Positions 35,721 through 47,120 of a stretch of 64,000 bases of DNA are shown one piece after another. Source of the stretch: Ilex aquifolium (lineage: Eukaryota; Streptophyta; Magnoliopsida; Aquifoliales; Aquifoliaceae). The notes under the pieces are model-generated. The model searched no databases, was not told the origin of the DNA, and saw nothing but the letters and a program-made list of their open reading frames with translations. Location: contig OX637394.1 in assembly GCA_951799425.1 (NCBI GenBank), forward strand, positions 4,537,501 through 4,601,500. The letters run 5' to 3'. Each line of letters starts with the position of its first letter. Position 1 is the first letter of the stretch. The position numbers and the translations under genes are program-made.

Positions 35721-36555
35721 TTTTGGCTTAAAAGTATATATATTTTTAATTGCATACATTTTTTTTTTACCTGTATTACGATTTGTGTTTATGGAGAAAA
35801 ATGTACATTATAATAACGTATTTTTTTAGAATAAGTGTTTAAATTAGGTTATGACATTGTCGTTATTTTTTGTAATTGTAAAGTGCGTTAGTTATATCCA
35901 TTAGTTTGACTTTTCAATAGGTACCTAATAAAAAAAAATTTAATAAGTAATTTTTTTTTTTAAATTCTATTAAACCTAAGGACCAACGTCAAAATTCTTC
36001 TTTCTTTTTTTTTTATAGTCCAACACTTTTACAACAAGGAGAACAGCAACTTTCGAACCCGTAACATAAAATCTTATTCATTTATTTCTTATACACATTT
36101 TATGCATTACATGAATTCAACAAAGTCTTATTCATAATAAAAATTGGTCATCTAAGAATTAGAATAAGCTTTAACATGGCACAATTGTAAAACGATATGT
36201 TGCATTGACAGGCTTATGAGTTATCCCTCCCTTTCTCCCCACTTCCGTTGATCGGGGTGGCAATAGCCAAGATGAATAGTGGAAAAAGGCGGGAGGACGT
36301 GAAAATACAATATTGGGTTGATTAATTGAATGGGAGGAGTCCGTCCAATGGTAGATGAGCAGAGAGAGAGAGGGAGTGTGTGATGGTTGGCTGAGCAATC
36401 GCAGGATGCAATTTGTACGGCTCGTCACTCACCCAGAGACTCTGCAACTCATTAATTATTTAAAACGGATCCCATAGCAGAGCCGCGGGAAGCAAAGGAG
36501 ATAGAGATTCCTTCACAAATTACCAAGTTTTACGATAATGGGTCACTCATTCATG

Positions 36556-36734
36556 AAAGAGCAATGTTATATATCTTAAATTTGTATCTCAAATGTGTAT
36601 CTCAAATCAGTGAGGATGGTTGGATCAGTGGGTCCCAATTAAAAAAATTGATGGGACTCACTCATCCAATGATCCCCGTTCATTTGAAATGCATATTTGG
36701 GATACAAATTTGGGTTACATAGTATTTCCCTTCA
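36556..36734. mobile_element. MITE family A, copy 1
   Basis: Foldback element. The left arm AAATTTGTATCTCAAATGTG and GGATCAGTGGGTCCCA are inverted in the right arm (TGGGACTCACTCATCC, TTTGGGATACAAATTT). A full second copy is at 50209-50390 and a half copy at 48562-48640. Confidence 0.75.
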
Positions 36735-38402
36735 GAAAAAGGCATATTGATAATTGAATTGAGTTATTCAAATTTAATTTGGGTTTGACTTATTTTTTAT
36801 TTATTTAAGTTCGTTAAAAAAAATGAGTTCGATATATTCAATTCAAACTCGTTCAAGTTTGTTTGATTATCAACCCTCACCACACTACTATTGGACACGA
36901 ATTCAATTTTTATCATATCTTTCTCCATACAATAATGTGTAAAATACAAAATAAGTCTCATAGAATTCGGTTCGGCCCAGACTCTGCATTCTCTACCTGT
37001 GAATCTGATTGCATATTTTTTTTAATATGATATGTATAAAATTTAAACTGCTAATTATTTTTTTTGGTATCGTATGGATTGTTTTTGGGTAAATTGGAAG
37101 GGGTCACTAAATTGGATTTAATTGTAAAAAAATACACAGAAAAAATGTAAAGGAAGAAAGTCTTTAATTTTAGTTCTTAATTGTGTCAAAGTACATAATT
37201 TAAAATTTTTGAATTTTCCTTTGACATTTGTGTCCTCCCTTAATTCATGCGATTTATTTTTGGAAACTGATTTTTTTTTTTTCCAGATTATATGTATGCA
37301 TTAAAAATCTCCTAATTTAATAGAAGATTTGATTCTTCCGTTTATTTTGAGGATAAATGTATGCATTAAAAATCTCCTAATTTAATTGAAGATTTGATTC
37401 TTCAGTTTATTTTGAGGATAAATAAGTTGATTTGAATTTTAAATTTTGCAATAGTATCATTTGTTATTCCTCTTCTTCTTCGGCTTGGAAGACATTTATC
37501 AGTGCAAGTTTGAAAACATTATTTAATCCTTATCATTCAATCTAAGCAATTATAAGATTTGAATTTATGACTCTATTAGGTTTATATCTGTCATTTTAAA
37601 TGTGATTATTATGTTTTTAAATATGCGAACACCATAACAGTGTAACAATAACAGTATAACAAGACACTTACACAAAATATTGTACTATTACATTTTGTCA
37701 AACATATATTTGCATATAACTTCATTCAAACAGTTCAGTTCTGTTTTGAATTTGTAACCACATCCATAAACCACTGAACACTGTCTTTGTTACACTATGA
37801 GAGAAACACAGTCAGCAGTTATGAGATATACACATTTTATTCACACACAATGAACAAATATGACAGAAACACATGGCAGAAATATTGTATTTCACACAAC
37901 CCAACATTCAACTTTTAACAACTGGTTATGATCTTCAAATGACGAACATATCTTCAAAAAATAGATGTTGTTGACAATCTTACATCAAATGGGCTGAGCA
38001 GTAGGATTTTTTCTTCAAAGACGAAATCCTATAGACGTTCAGGGAACAATTTTAAGACTTTTCGATGAGCAAGATAAAACGGTTTTTGGAGAGGAAGAAG
38101 AAACTCAAACGTTTTCCGAAGATGAAGCGCTTCACAAATAAATGTTTCTAAATTCTAGCGGTTAACCATTATCATTGTGTATTTAATTAATTAATTAAGA
38201 TATATTCTTAAAACCGTTTTTAGGAAAGTAAATTTAAAGAAATGGGAAGTTCAGTCTTTATATCTCAGTAGTATACTTTTTTACAACACATTTTTTTTTA
38301 TGTGTACTTTTTTACACCACATGTTTTTCTGTATACGTTTTTACAATTTTGTCTAATTTAGTGTACCGGCTTCCAAAAGACCCATTATTTTTTAACCAGA
38401 TC

Positions 38403-38934
38403 TGATGGGCCCAACTCAGACCAAGTCTAGATCACAAATACATACTAGGCCTAGATAAAAAATACAGACCAATAAAAGCTCAGTCACAATTTCAGATGGG
38501 TCAAACCCACCGTCCTTAAAGACCCAATATATTACTAACGCACGTGGTAATCTCTATTTTAGGAAAGGAAATTTGTGAAACGCAGTCATCAGGGTGTACA
38601 TCACCAGCTTCACGGAATCATCTCGCCCATTAACGTCGGCCTCACAAAACCACCCTGCTCCCTGTTATAAGAATGACACCTCAATCAGAACACCTTCGGA
38701 GTCGTTATGAAACTTTACTTGCCTATAAATTATAAATCCCGTCTACACATGGGGAATATCACTCATCTCTCAGCGCTCTACACACTTTGAGTAATAAAAT
38801 TCTCCAGCCACTGTAGTCATTCCCTGAGAAGTAGGCCACTTAAATCGAACCAACTAATCTATGTGATTAATTTTGTTGAACATACTCCATTACATACTTA
38901 ATTGATTTTGCATAAACACTTTTGTGCATCATCA
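38403..38934 (+). mobile_element. Probable LTR-like remnant
   Basis: It starts TGATGGGCCCAACTCAG and ends TTTTGTGCATCATCA, the same terminal 11 bases as the gypsy LTR. It contains a TGAGTAATAAAATTC segment resembling the LTR polyadenylation region and a CCACTGTAGTCATTCCCTGAG block in the matching position. No matching target-site duplication was seen (AGATC versus AAATT), so one border may be lost. Confidence 0.45.
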
Positions 38935-40390
38935 AAATTCATTGATCCAAAGAACTGAATTAATTTAATTTTTTTTTTAGAACACAAATTTTATTTGAAA
39001 ATCCTTCATTCATTCTAAGTTTGGATGAATGATGCATTGAAAACACATGGGATAGATAGTTAAGAAAAAAATATTAAATCCACTTCGGAAGTTAGAAGGT
39101 TAAAGATCTTTCTTTGTTGGATCTATGTTTTGTTGCTTATGACCTCCACACAATTAGGCACGACTCCCCAGATAATGGGTCCATTTGGAGCTAATATAAA
39201 TAAGCAATTTTTAAGAATTTTGGGGTAAAATAAGTCAAGTTTTTTTGGGTCTTCGTTTTTTTACCAGCTTATGTAGCAGTTTTTTGGATCAAAAAAAACT
39301 TATTTAGACTAATTTAAAAAATTAATTTTATTACCTTTTCTTTTGGTTTTTTAGAATTTTATCGCGAGTCCCACATAACTTTATTTTATTGTATTCATAA
39401 AATATTATTAGTGACGTAAAAAACTTTGAAATTCATATTTTGATAACTATTATGCATAATCTATACATGCACGTAATTATTATTTTTTGAAATGAAAAAA
39501 ATTAGAAAGTCACTTCAAACGGAATTTTTTTTATTTTTTCAGTTTTTTAAAGAACACCCCATACGATTTTGGAGAATTTTTTTACGAAATTTCTTAAATC
39601 GCAACTTTTTACCTAAAAAAAGCAACTTCAAACATGTCAAATATTCCTGATTAAAAAAAAAACATGTTAAATATTTATAACTAAAAATTGTCTATGCCTA
39701 AATTGTTCAGCAAGTTTTTCTTAAAATTCTACAATCGAAAGATAAATTATTCAGCATCCCTAATAGAGAGAAAAGGAGAGATAGAAGATAAAAGGTTTAG
39801 TCCAACATTAATTAGCGTAAAAATGTATGGATTAATTGGAGTTTTCAAGTTTAGGGGGGGGATATTTTAAAGAATGATTTTGAGTCGTTGAATTGAATGA
39901 ATCTCAACCACTCGTATGATATATTAATCTAAGAATTCAAAATTAGTTTTATCTTATTAGTGTAGAGGCAATAGTCTCATTTACAAATCTTCTAGTTAGC
40001 GTAGTTGGTGCTTTAATCATATTAATTATATTTTAGTAAATTATTAACTCAATTGGTATGTCACACTTAATATTATCATATACATGGGTCCTATTAATTT
40101 ATTATAATGGCAATGACTTTTTAAAATAGTTGGGCGTGACAATGGAATGTATCATTTGGCATAGAGGATTTGGTGTAAAAAAATTTGGGAAGTATACAAC
40201 TATAGTATCAATTCGATATTGTATTAAAATTTATTTTCAGTCGTTGATTTTAATTTAAATTATTTATAATCATTGATTAAATAATAATTAAATAATAAAA
40301 TACAATTATTAAAATTTTATTAGATGAAAAATATTAAAAAAAATGGGACCCATTGTTTCATTGACTAGAACAAATAGGGGTGTTCACCCT

Positions 40391-41182
40391 TGTAATAATA
40401 AAATTAAGTTTTTAAAACTTTTATTGAATTTTCATTTTAATTATGTTTAAATAATAAATTACAGTTACAAATTTTTTGATCCTATTTAGTGTGTATATTC
40501 AAGAATAATAATCTTTGTTTTAAATCTAGTTTTATGGCTATTCAAGCCAAACATTCAAATCCATTAAAAATATATCATTTGTAGGTTACATAGTAGGCCA
40601 ACGGTCACAACATTGAAAGTCATCTAGGAGGCTATATAAAGTGCCTTTTAGAAATCTGTTGGTGGGCAACGAAATCCACTTCAAACACTCTTCCTTCCAA
40701 TTGCTTATTTTCAAGATTTTTATATTTGGCCTACTTTCAATTATCATCTATTATTTTGGTTTTGGGCAACTCGATTCGAGTCAGATTCACTTCAACCTTC
40801 CAGTGGACGTGACCATTGAGAAGGTGCTGCTGCGAGCGTCTGGGTTGGATCTTGGAGTCGCTGGTGTCCGTCAGTACCCTCACGTGGGGAGGCTCAGCTG
40901 CTTTAGGACAGTGATCACACGTCTCTCGGACTCGCAGGCCAGCTCTTTCCAAATCAATTTATTTTGTTTATATAAATTGCATGTAATCATTTAAATTGCA
41001 TGTTATATTTTAATGATCTAACCATTATTTGTATGTTTTATTTCGAATTTTAGATTACAACACTCATAGTTATTTTGTTCACATCATAAATATATTATTT
41101 GTTGATTTGGCCAAAAATCCAGTAGCCATTTTACTTAATTCTAATGGTAAATTTGTGTGTCAGATTTATAATTGTTATTACA
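40391..41182 (+). repeat. 5' LTR of copia element
   Basis: 792 bp. It contains a TATA box (TATATAA, about 40633-40639) in the context GGCTATATAAAGTGCC, as expected of the LTR promoter. The short open frame at 40641-40994 recurs in the 3' LTR and is an LTR by-product. Confidence 0.93.
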
Positions 41183-41204
41183 ATCTAAAGCAGCTGAATA
41201 TTTG

Positions 41205-41580
41205 TAGTTTAAAAAAAAAAAAAACGTTTTTGTTTTGCTGAAAAAAAAACTGTTACTGCTTTCTGGAAAAAAAAAAACTGCTACTGTTTTCTGAAAAAAA
41301 ACTGTTACTGTTTTCTGAAAAAAAAACTGTTACTGTTTACTGGAAAAAAAAAACTGTTTCTGTTTTCTGAAAAAAAAAACAGTTACTGTTTTACTGGAAA
41401 AAAAAAAAAACTGTTTCTGTTTTCTGAAAAAAAAACCTGTTTCTGTTTTCTGAATTTTTTCTGGAAAAACAATTTTCTGGAAAAAAAAAAACAGTAACTA
41501 TTTGTTTGGAAAAAATAAAAACAGTAGGTGTTTGTTTAAAAAAAAAAACCAGTAGCTACTTGTTTGAATAAAAAATATAT
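41205..41580 (+). repeat. A-rich tandem repeat in the copia leader
   Basis: Between the LTR and the polyprotein lies a run of about ten degenerate units, each an A tract of 7-12 bases followed by CTGTTACTGTTTTCTG or a close variant. In the later units the orientation of the CTG/CAG core changes (AAACAGTAACT). Non-coding. It forms most of the 573 bp leader. Confidence 0.88.
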
Positions 41581-41755
41581 ATAGCCACTTGCTTTGAAAA
41601 AAACAAAAAAAATTAAAGTTTCAAGAGCTATTACAATAATTTAAACACCTTTCTTAATTTCGTTACAAATAGAGTTTTGACAGTTGACATTTAAATTTAA
41701 TACAGGTTCTTTGCATATCTCTTATTGTTTCTTTGCCCTTGAATTTTAAATAAGG

Positions 41756-44700
41756 ATGACTAGACTAGAAGAAGCTAATAGTGTCAAACCCGAAAAATTT
41801 AGTGGTCAAAATTTTCGTAGGTGGCAAAAACAAGTTCGTTATTGGTTGACCGTACTAGGCTTAATCTCTGCTATAGAAGAACCTCAACCTAATCAAGAGT
41901 TCTCTTCATGGTATACCCCTGAACAAATTGAATATCACTGTTATAATAGGATTCTAAGTACTCTTTCTGACCATCTTTATGATGTCTACCATAATACTAC
42001 GACAACCGCTAAAGAGCTTTGGAACACTTTAGAGGCCGAGTATGGGATTGTTGATGCAGGAATTAAACGGTTTATGATCTCTAATTTTAATAGTTATAAA
42101 ATGGTGGAGAATAAACTCGTTGGTGATCAAATTCATGAATATCAAGAATTTTTGAGGAAAATTGAAAAGGGTGGAACTACATTTAGTGAAGATTTTAAAG
42201 TTTCAAGCTTAATTGACAAACTTCCACCTTCTTGGGATTATTTTGCTAAGACCCTTAGGCATAAGCAAGGAGAGTTAACCTTAACCCAAACTATAAATGC
42301 TCTTAGGGTTGAAGAGAAGCATAGGGTTAGTACTAACTCACAAAATGAGAGACCTCCTAAGATAAACCTAGTGGAAAATAGTAACAACAACCATAACAAT
42401 TTCCGACCTAGGGGAAGAAATTTTAAGAATAAGAGGTTTAATGGTCGTCCTAATAACGGTCAAAATCAAAACTATCAAAACAACAACAACAACAACAATA
42501 ATAATAATAAGTTCAAGGGCTTAGGAAGAGAGAGGATGCCTTGCTTTGTTTGTGGACGAACCAATCACTTGGCTAAGGATTGCTACTACAAGAAGACTGA
42601 ACCGTATAAGCCAAAGCCCAGGCCAAATCAAAGAGGTCCAAGAGCCCAAGTCAATGTTCTAGTGGATGGAGATAATTCTGCCGAACCCTCCTTTAGGTAT
42701 AATCGTTCCCTAGTAAATTTTACCTATCAAGAAAAAGATTGGTGGTTAGACTCTGGGGCTAATATACATGTTTGCTTTGATCGTGATTTATTTAAATCTT
42801 ATCAGAAATCAAGTGGAGGAAGTGTAACGCTAGGAAATGATTCCGTCGCACAAGTACTTGGAATTGGAGACATAGAGTTAAAGATGACATCTGGGAAGAC
42901 ATTGATCTTGAAGGGAGTGCGACATGTTCCTGAAGTTAGAAGAAATTTAGTTAGTGGGTCGTCCTTAGTCCAACAAGGTTATAAGGTTGTAATGGAGTCA
43001 AATAAAGTTGTGATAACTAAGAATGATATATTTGTTGGCAAAGGATATATTTGTGATGGTTTATTTAAATTGAATGTACTTTCGGAAGTTAATGAAATTT
43101 CTTATCAAGTTTTCAATGTTGAATCTTGCAATGTATGGCATGGAAGATTAGGACACATAAGTCTAAAGAAAATCAAAAGGATGATGGATCTCAATCTTAT
43201 TCCTAAATCTCATGTAGATTTTAAACATAAATGTGAAATTTGTGTACAAGCCAAACAAACTAGAAAACCTCATAAAAGCGTAGAAAGGAATACCCAACTT
43301 CTAGAACTTATACATAGTGATGTATGTGATTCTAGTAGACCGCCAACAAGAGCCGGAAATAAATATTTTGTGACTTTTATAGATGATTGTTCTAAATATT
43401 GTTATATTTACCTTATCAAGAACAAAGATGAAGTATTTAATAAGTTTAAGATATATAAAAATGAGGTTGAAAATCAATTAGAGAGAAAAGTGAAAAGACT
43501 AAGGTCCGATAGAGGAGGTGAATATACTCTAACTGATCTTAGTACATTTTGTGAAGAACATGGAATAATACATGAAGTGACTCCTCCTTATTCCCCTCAA
43601 TCAAATGGGGTAGCTGAAAGAAAGAATAGAACCTTAATGGATATGGTAAATTCAATGTTGACTAGTTCCGGCTTATCTGATAATTTGTGGGGGGAAGCTG
43701 TACTTAGTGCTTGTTTCATCTTGAATAGAGTATATGTTAAAGATAATGAGAAAACTCCATATGAGATATGGAAGGGAAGAGTTCCTAACATTAGCATCAT
43801 GAAAATGTGGGGGTGTTTAGCTAAGGTAGCTATTCCCGAACCAAAGAGAAAGAAAATAGGTCCTAAGACCGTAGATACTGTTTTTGTAGGATATGCCCAA
43901 AATAGTAGCGCTAATAGATTCTTAGTTTTTAACTCGGAAATTAGTGGAATTTCAAACAATACTATAATTGAATCTAGAGATGCTACATTTTTTGAAGATA
44001 TTTTTCCTTTTAAAAATACAATGCCTAGTCAAGTAAGAGAAACACCTTCAACTAATGATCAACCTTCTACTAGTTCTATTGCTCCCGTAGAGAAAAATAT
44101 AGAACAACATGTAGAGTTAAGGAGAAGTAAAAGACCAAGAATAGAGAAGAACTTAGGAGAAGGATTTTTTACTTTTCTAGTAGAAGGAGAGCCAACGACA
44201 TATAAAGAAGCTATGTCTTCTATAGATGCACCTTTTTGGAAGGAGGCTATTAATAGTGAAATTGAATCTATATTGCTTAATAATACTTGGGAGATAGTAG
44301 AATTGCCTCCTGGAAGCAAAGCTATTGGGTGTAAGTGGGTATTTAAGAAGAAACTAAAACCTGATGGGAGTATAGATAAATATAAAGCTAGATTGGTGGG
44401 TAAAGGATTTACTCAAAAGAAAGGAATAGATTATTTTGATACATACTCGCCTGTGACTAGTATTACTACCATTAGAATATTAGTAGCCCTAGCATCTATC
44501 CATAACTTAGTAATACATCAAATGGATGTCAAGACCGCTTTTCTAAATGGGGATTTAGATGAAGAGATATATATGGAACAACCTGAGGGGTTTATGGTAA
44601 AAGGACAAGAACATAAGGTTTGTAAGTTAGTGAAGTCTTTATATGGCCTTAAACAAGCTCCCAAACAGTGGCACGAGAAGTTTGATAAAGTAATTCTAGA

Positions 44701-45748
44701 GTATGGTTTTCAAATTAATGAAAGTGATAAATGTTTATACTACAAGGATAGTAATGTTGGTTGTGTGATTTTATGTCTCTATGTAGATGATATACTAATT
44801 TTTGGGACAAACTTGGAGATTGTTAATGATGTTAAATCTTATTTATCTACTAAGTTTGATATGAAAGACTTGGGAGAAGCCTATGTAGTCTTGGGAATGA
44901 AAATAGAAAAAACATCTAATGGAATATCTCTAAGTCAGTCTAGCACCATAGAGAAAATGTTGAAAAAGTTTGGTTTTTATGATAGTAAGTCTGTATCAAC
45001 ACCATATGATCCTCATGTACATTTGAAGAAAAATAAAGGAGAACCGATTTCACAATTGAAGTACTCACAAATGATTGGATCTTTATTATACATAGCAAAT
45101 AAGTCTAGACCTGATATCTCGTATGCCGTAGGGAGACTAAGTAGATATACACATAGTCCAAGTAAAGAGCATTGGGTTGCCTTAGAGAGAGTTTTTAAGT
45201 ATCTTAAAGGAACCTTAGATTACTCTTTATATTCTAGTGGATTTCCTAGTGTAGTTGAGGGCTATAGTGATGCAAATTGGATCACCGATAGTTTAGATAT
45301 AAAATCCACTACTGGCTATGTCTTTTTGTTAGGAGGAGCAGCCATATCTTGGGGATCTAAAAAACAAACCCTAATATCAAGAAGTACTATGGAGTCAGAA
45401 CTTATAGCCTTAGATACCACGTGTGCTGAGGCTGAGTGGATAAAGAATTTATTACTAGAGATACCTCTAGTGGAAAAACCCATACCTGCCATTTCATTAC
45501 ATTGTGATAGTAAGGCAGTGATTGAGCTTGTGAAGCAAAATCATAATAATAAAAAGATGAATAGACATATACAAGTGAGATATAAATCAATAAAGAAAAT
45601 GCTAAGTAAAAGCATAATCTCACTAGACTTTGTGAAGTCTGAGCTAAATATAGCTGATCAGCTAACTAAAGGGCTTTCGAGGAAAGCTATCTCAGAACTG
45701 TCGAGGGGGATGGGCTTAAGCCCACAAGGGAGTCACCTAGGGAGGTAA
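41756..45748 (+). CDS. Copia gag-pol polyprotein, intact
   Basis: 1330 residues in one frame, no stop or frameshift. Order of domains: gag (FSGQNFRRWQKQVRYWL, LSDHLYDVY), an Asn-rich run (about 235-252, from AAC/AAT repeats), a CCHC zinc knuckle CFVCGRTNHLAKDC (about 263-276), protease WWLDSGANIH with catalytic Asp about 332, integrase (H/C finger WHGRLGHIS...CEICVQAK, core with FIDDCSKYC and PPYSPQSNGVAER), reverse transcriptase (WVFKKKLKPDG, QMDVKTAFLNGDL, CLYVDDILIFG with YVDD at about 1009-1012) and RNase H (GYSDANWITD, STMESELIAL, ADQLTKGLS). The integrase-before-RT order defines Ty1/copia. The start ATG follows a 573 bp leader. Confidence 0.95.
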   Translation: MTRLEEANSVKPEKFSGQNFRRWQKQVRYWLTVLGLISAIEEPQPNQEFSSWYTPEQIEYHCYNRILSTLSDHLYDVYHNTTTTAKELWNTLEAEYGIVDAGIKRFMISNFNSYKMVENKLVGDQIHEYQEFLRKIEKGGTTFSEDFKVSSLIDKLPPSWDYFAKTLRHKQGELTLTQTINALRVEEKHRVSTNSQNERPPKINLVENSNNNHNNFRPRGRNFKNKRFNGRPNNGQNQNYQNNNNNNNNNNKFKGLGRERMPCFVCGRTNHLAKDCYYKKTEPYKPKPRPNQRGPRAQVNVLVDGDNSAEPSFRYNRSLVNFTYQEKDWWLDSGANIHVCFDRDLFKSYQKSSGGSVTLGNDSVAQVLGIGDIELKMTSGKTLILKGVRHVPEVRRNLVSGSSLVQQGYKVVMESNKVVITKNDIFVGKGYICDGLFKLNVLSEVNEISYQVFNVESCNVWHGRLGHISLKKIKRMMDLNLIPKSHVDFKHKCEICVQAKQTRKPHKSVERNTQLLELIHSDVCDSSRPPTRAGNKYFVTFIDDCSKYCYIYLIKNKDEVFNKFKIYKNEVENQLERKVKRLRSDRGGEYTLTDLSTFCEEHGIIHEVTPPYSPQSNGVAERKNRTLMDMVNSMLTSSGLSDNLWGEAVLSACFILNRVYVKDNEKTPYEIWKGRVPNISIMKMWGCLAKVAIPEPKRKKIGPKTVDTVFVGYAQNSSANRFLVFNSEISGISNNTIIESRDATFFEDIFPFKNTMPSQVRETPSTNDQPSTSSIAPVEKNIEQHVELRRSKRPRIEKNLGEGFFTFLVEGEPTTYKEAMSSIDAPFWKEAINSEIESILLNNTWEIVELPPGSKAIGCKWVFKKKLKPDGSIDKYKARLVGKGFTQKKGIDYFDTYSPVTSITTIRILVALASIHNLVIHQMDVKTAFLNGDLDEEIYMEQPEGFMVKGQEHKVCKLVKSLYGLKQAPKQWHEKFDKVILEYGFQINESDKCLYYKDSNVGCVILCLYVDDILIFGTNLEIVNDVKSYLSTKFDMKDLGEAYVVLGMKIEKTSNGISLSQSSTIEKMLKKFGFYDSKSVSTPYDPHVHLKKNKGEPISQLKYSQMIGSLLYIANKSRPDISYAVGRLSRYTHSPSKEHWVALERVFKYLKGTLDYSLYSSGFPSVVEGYSDANWITDSLDIKSTTGYVFLLGGAAISWGSKKQTLISRSTMESELIALDTTCAEAEWIKNLLLEIPLVEKPIPAISLHCDSKAVIELVKQNHNNKKMNRHIQVRYKSIKKMLSKSIISLDFVKSELNIADQLTKGLSRKAISELSRGMGLSPQGSHLGR

Positions 45749-46328
45749 CCCAACTTCTGTGATTGGGGACCCCATGAAGGAAGTTCAATGGGTAGAAACA
45801 ATCCATACTGCGTGACTCATTAGCACTGTTATTTAGGAAATATCCAAGAGGAGATATTTTCCTGCTCATCCCTATGGCAGAAGTGCATATATAGTGTGAC
45901 GGTAAGGAAGGGTTTTACCCTGAATGAGACCGAGGCAGGAACACTCCTGCAGGGTATTGTGCACATGTACCCTTGGAGGGCTCACCTAAGTGAGAGTAGT
46001 CGTGAGGCCGCGACTATGAGAATTGGGCTATTCTCTAGAAACTCTCATGAGAATCAAGATCAAGTGCAAGACCATTAATAGCACTGACCCGCGAATTTTG
46101 ACCAATATCGGTACTGTGTGTGTGACATGTTGAACTCTGGTTCAAAGGATCTAGTTCAAGCCTTTGGTCACTATGATTCTTCAGAGGAAAACTGTTAACA
46201 CTAAGTGAGGTTCAAGTCCGGAAGACACCTACACCTATTGCACAGTATAATAGTTGCCCATATTTTCTATATTAAAATAAATACATAATATTTAAGATAC
46301 ATTGAAGTTTCAAAAACTTGTGGGGGAT
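45749..46328 (+). other. Copia 3' non-coding region and polypurine tract
   Basis: 580 bp between the polyprotein stop and the 3' LTR, higher in G+C than the LTRs, with only short open frames. TGGGGGAT at 46321-46328, directly before the LTR start, is the polypurine tract. The rest has no recognised function. Confidence 0.7.
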
Positions 46329-47120
46329 TGTAATAATAAAATTAAGTTTTTAAAACTTTTATTGAATTTTCATTTTAATTATGTTTAAATAATAAATTAC
46401 AGTTACAAATTTTTTGATCCTATTTAGTGTGTATATTCAAGAATAATAATCTTTGTTTTAAATCTAGTTTTATGGCTATTCAAGCCAAACATTCAAATCC
46501 ATTAAAAATATATCATTTGTAGGTTACATAGTAGGCCAACGGTCACAACATTGAAAGTCATCTAGGAGGCTATATAAAGTGCCTTTTAGAAATCTGTTGG
46601 TGGGCAACGAAATCCACTTCAAACACTCTTCCTTCCAATTGCTTATTTTCAAGATTTTTATATTTGGCCTACTTTCAATTATCATCTATTATTTTGGTTT
46701 TGGGCAACTCGATTCGAGTCAGATTCACTTCAACCTTCCAGTGGACGTGACCATTGAGAAGGTGCTGCTGCGAGCGTCTGGGTTGGATCTTGGAGTCGCT
46801 GGTGTCCGTCAGTACCCTCACGTGGGGAGGCTCAGCTGCTTTAGGACAGTGATCACACGCCTCTCGGACTCGCAGACCAGCTCTTTCCAAATCAATTTAT
46901 TTTGTTTATATAAATTGCATGTAATCATTTAAATTGCATGTTATATTTTAATGATCTAACCATTATTTGTATGTTTTATTTCGAATTTTAGATTACAACA
47001 CTCATAGTTATTTTGTTCACATCATAAATATATTATTTGTTGATTTGGCCAAAAATCCAGTAGCCATTTTACTTAATTCTAATGGTAAATTTGTGTGTCA
47101 GATTTATAATTGTTATTACA
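46329..47120 (+). repeat. 3' LTR of copia element
   Basis: Same length as the 5' LTR. Two differences were seen: a C for T in the ACACG[T/C]CTCTCGG segment and an A for G in CGCAG[G/A]CCAGC. The LTR ends at ...TTACA, followed by the target duplication and the right part of the host hAT-like element. Confidence 0.93.

Larger units (their letters stand above)
33173..40366. other. Gene-poor repeat-rich region
   Basis: No gene is supported over 7 kb. It holds a GGT/GGC minisatellite, tandem minisatellites at 35165-35720, two MITEs, an LTR-like remnant and long AT-rich tracts. Open frames here are low-complexity or too short and lack any recognisable domain. Confidence 0.6.
40391..47120 (+). mobile_element. 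Ty1/copia LTR retrotransposon, structurally and coding intact
   Basis: 6730 bp with two 792 bp LTRs (40391-41182 and 46329-47120), TG...CA ends, a perfect 5 bp target-site duplication ACCCT (40386-40390 and 47121-47125), one uninterrupted 1330-codon polyprotein and a polypurine tract. By eye the two LTRs differ at only two sites, so the insertion is recent. Lineage within copia is not assigned. It may be autonomous, but expression cannot be judged here. Confidence 0.95.

Noticed and set aside
40641..40994. 117-codon frame repeated at 46579-46932
   Set aside because: Lies inside both copia LTRs; no domain. An LTR by-product, not a separate duplicated gene.
43597..45623. Minus-strand frames within the copia polyprotein
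   Set aside because: Shadows of the intact forward coding frame; no recognisable domains.
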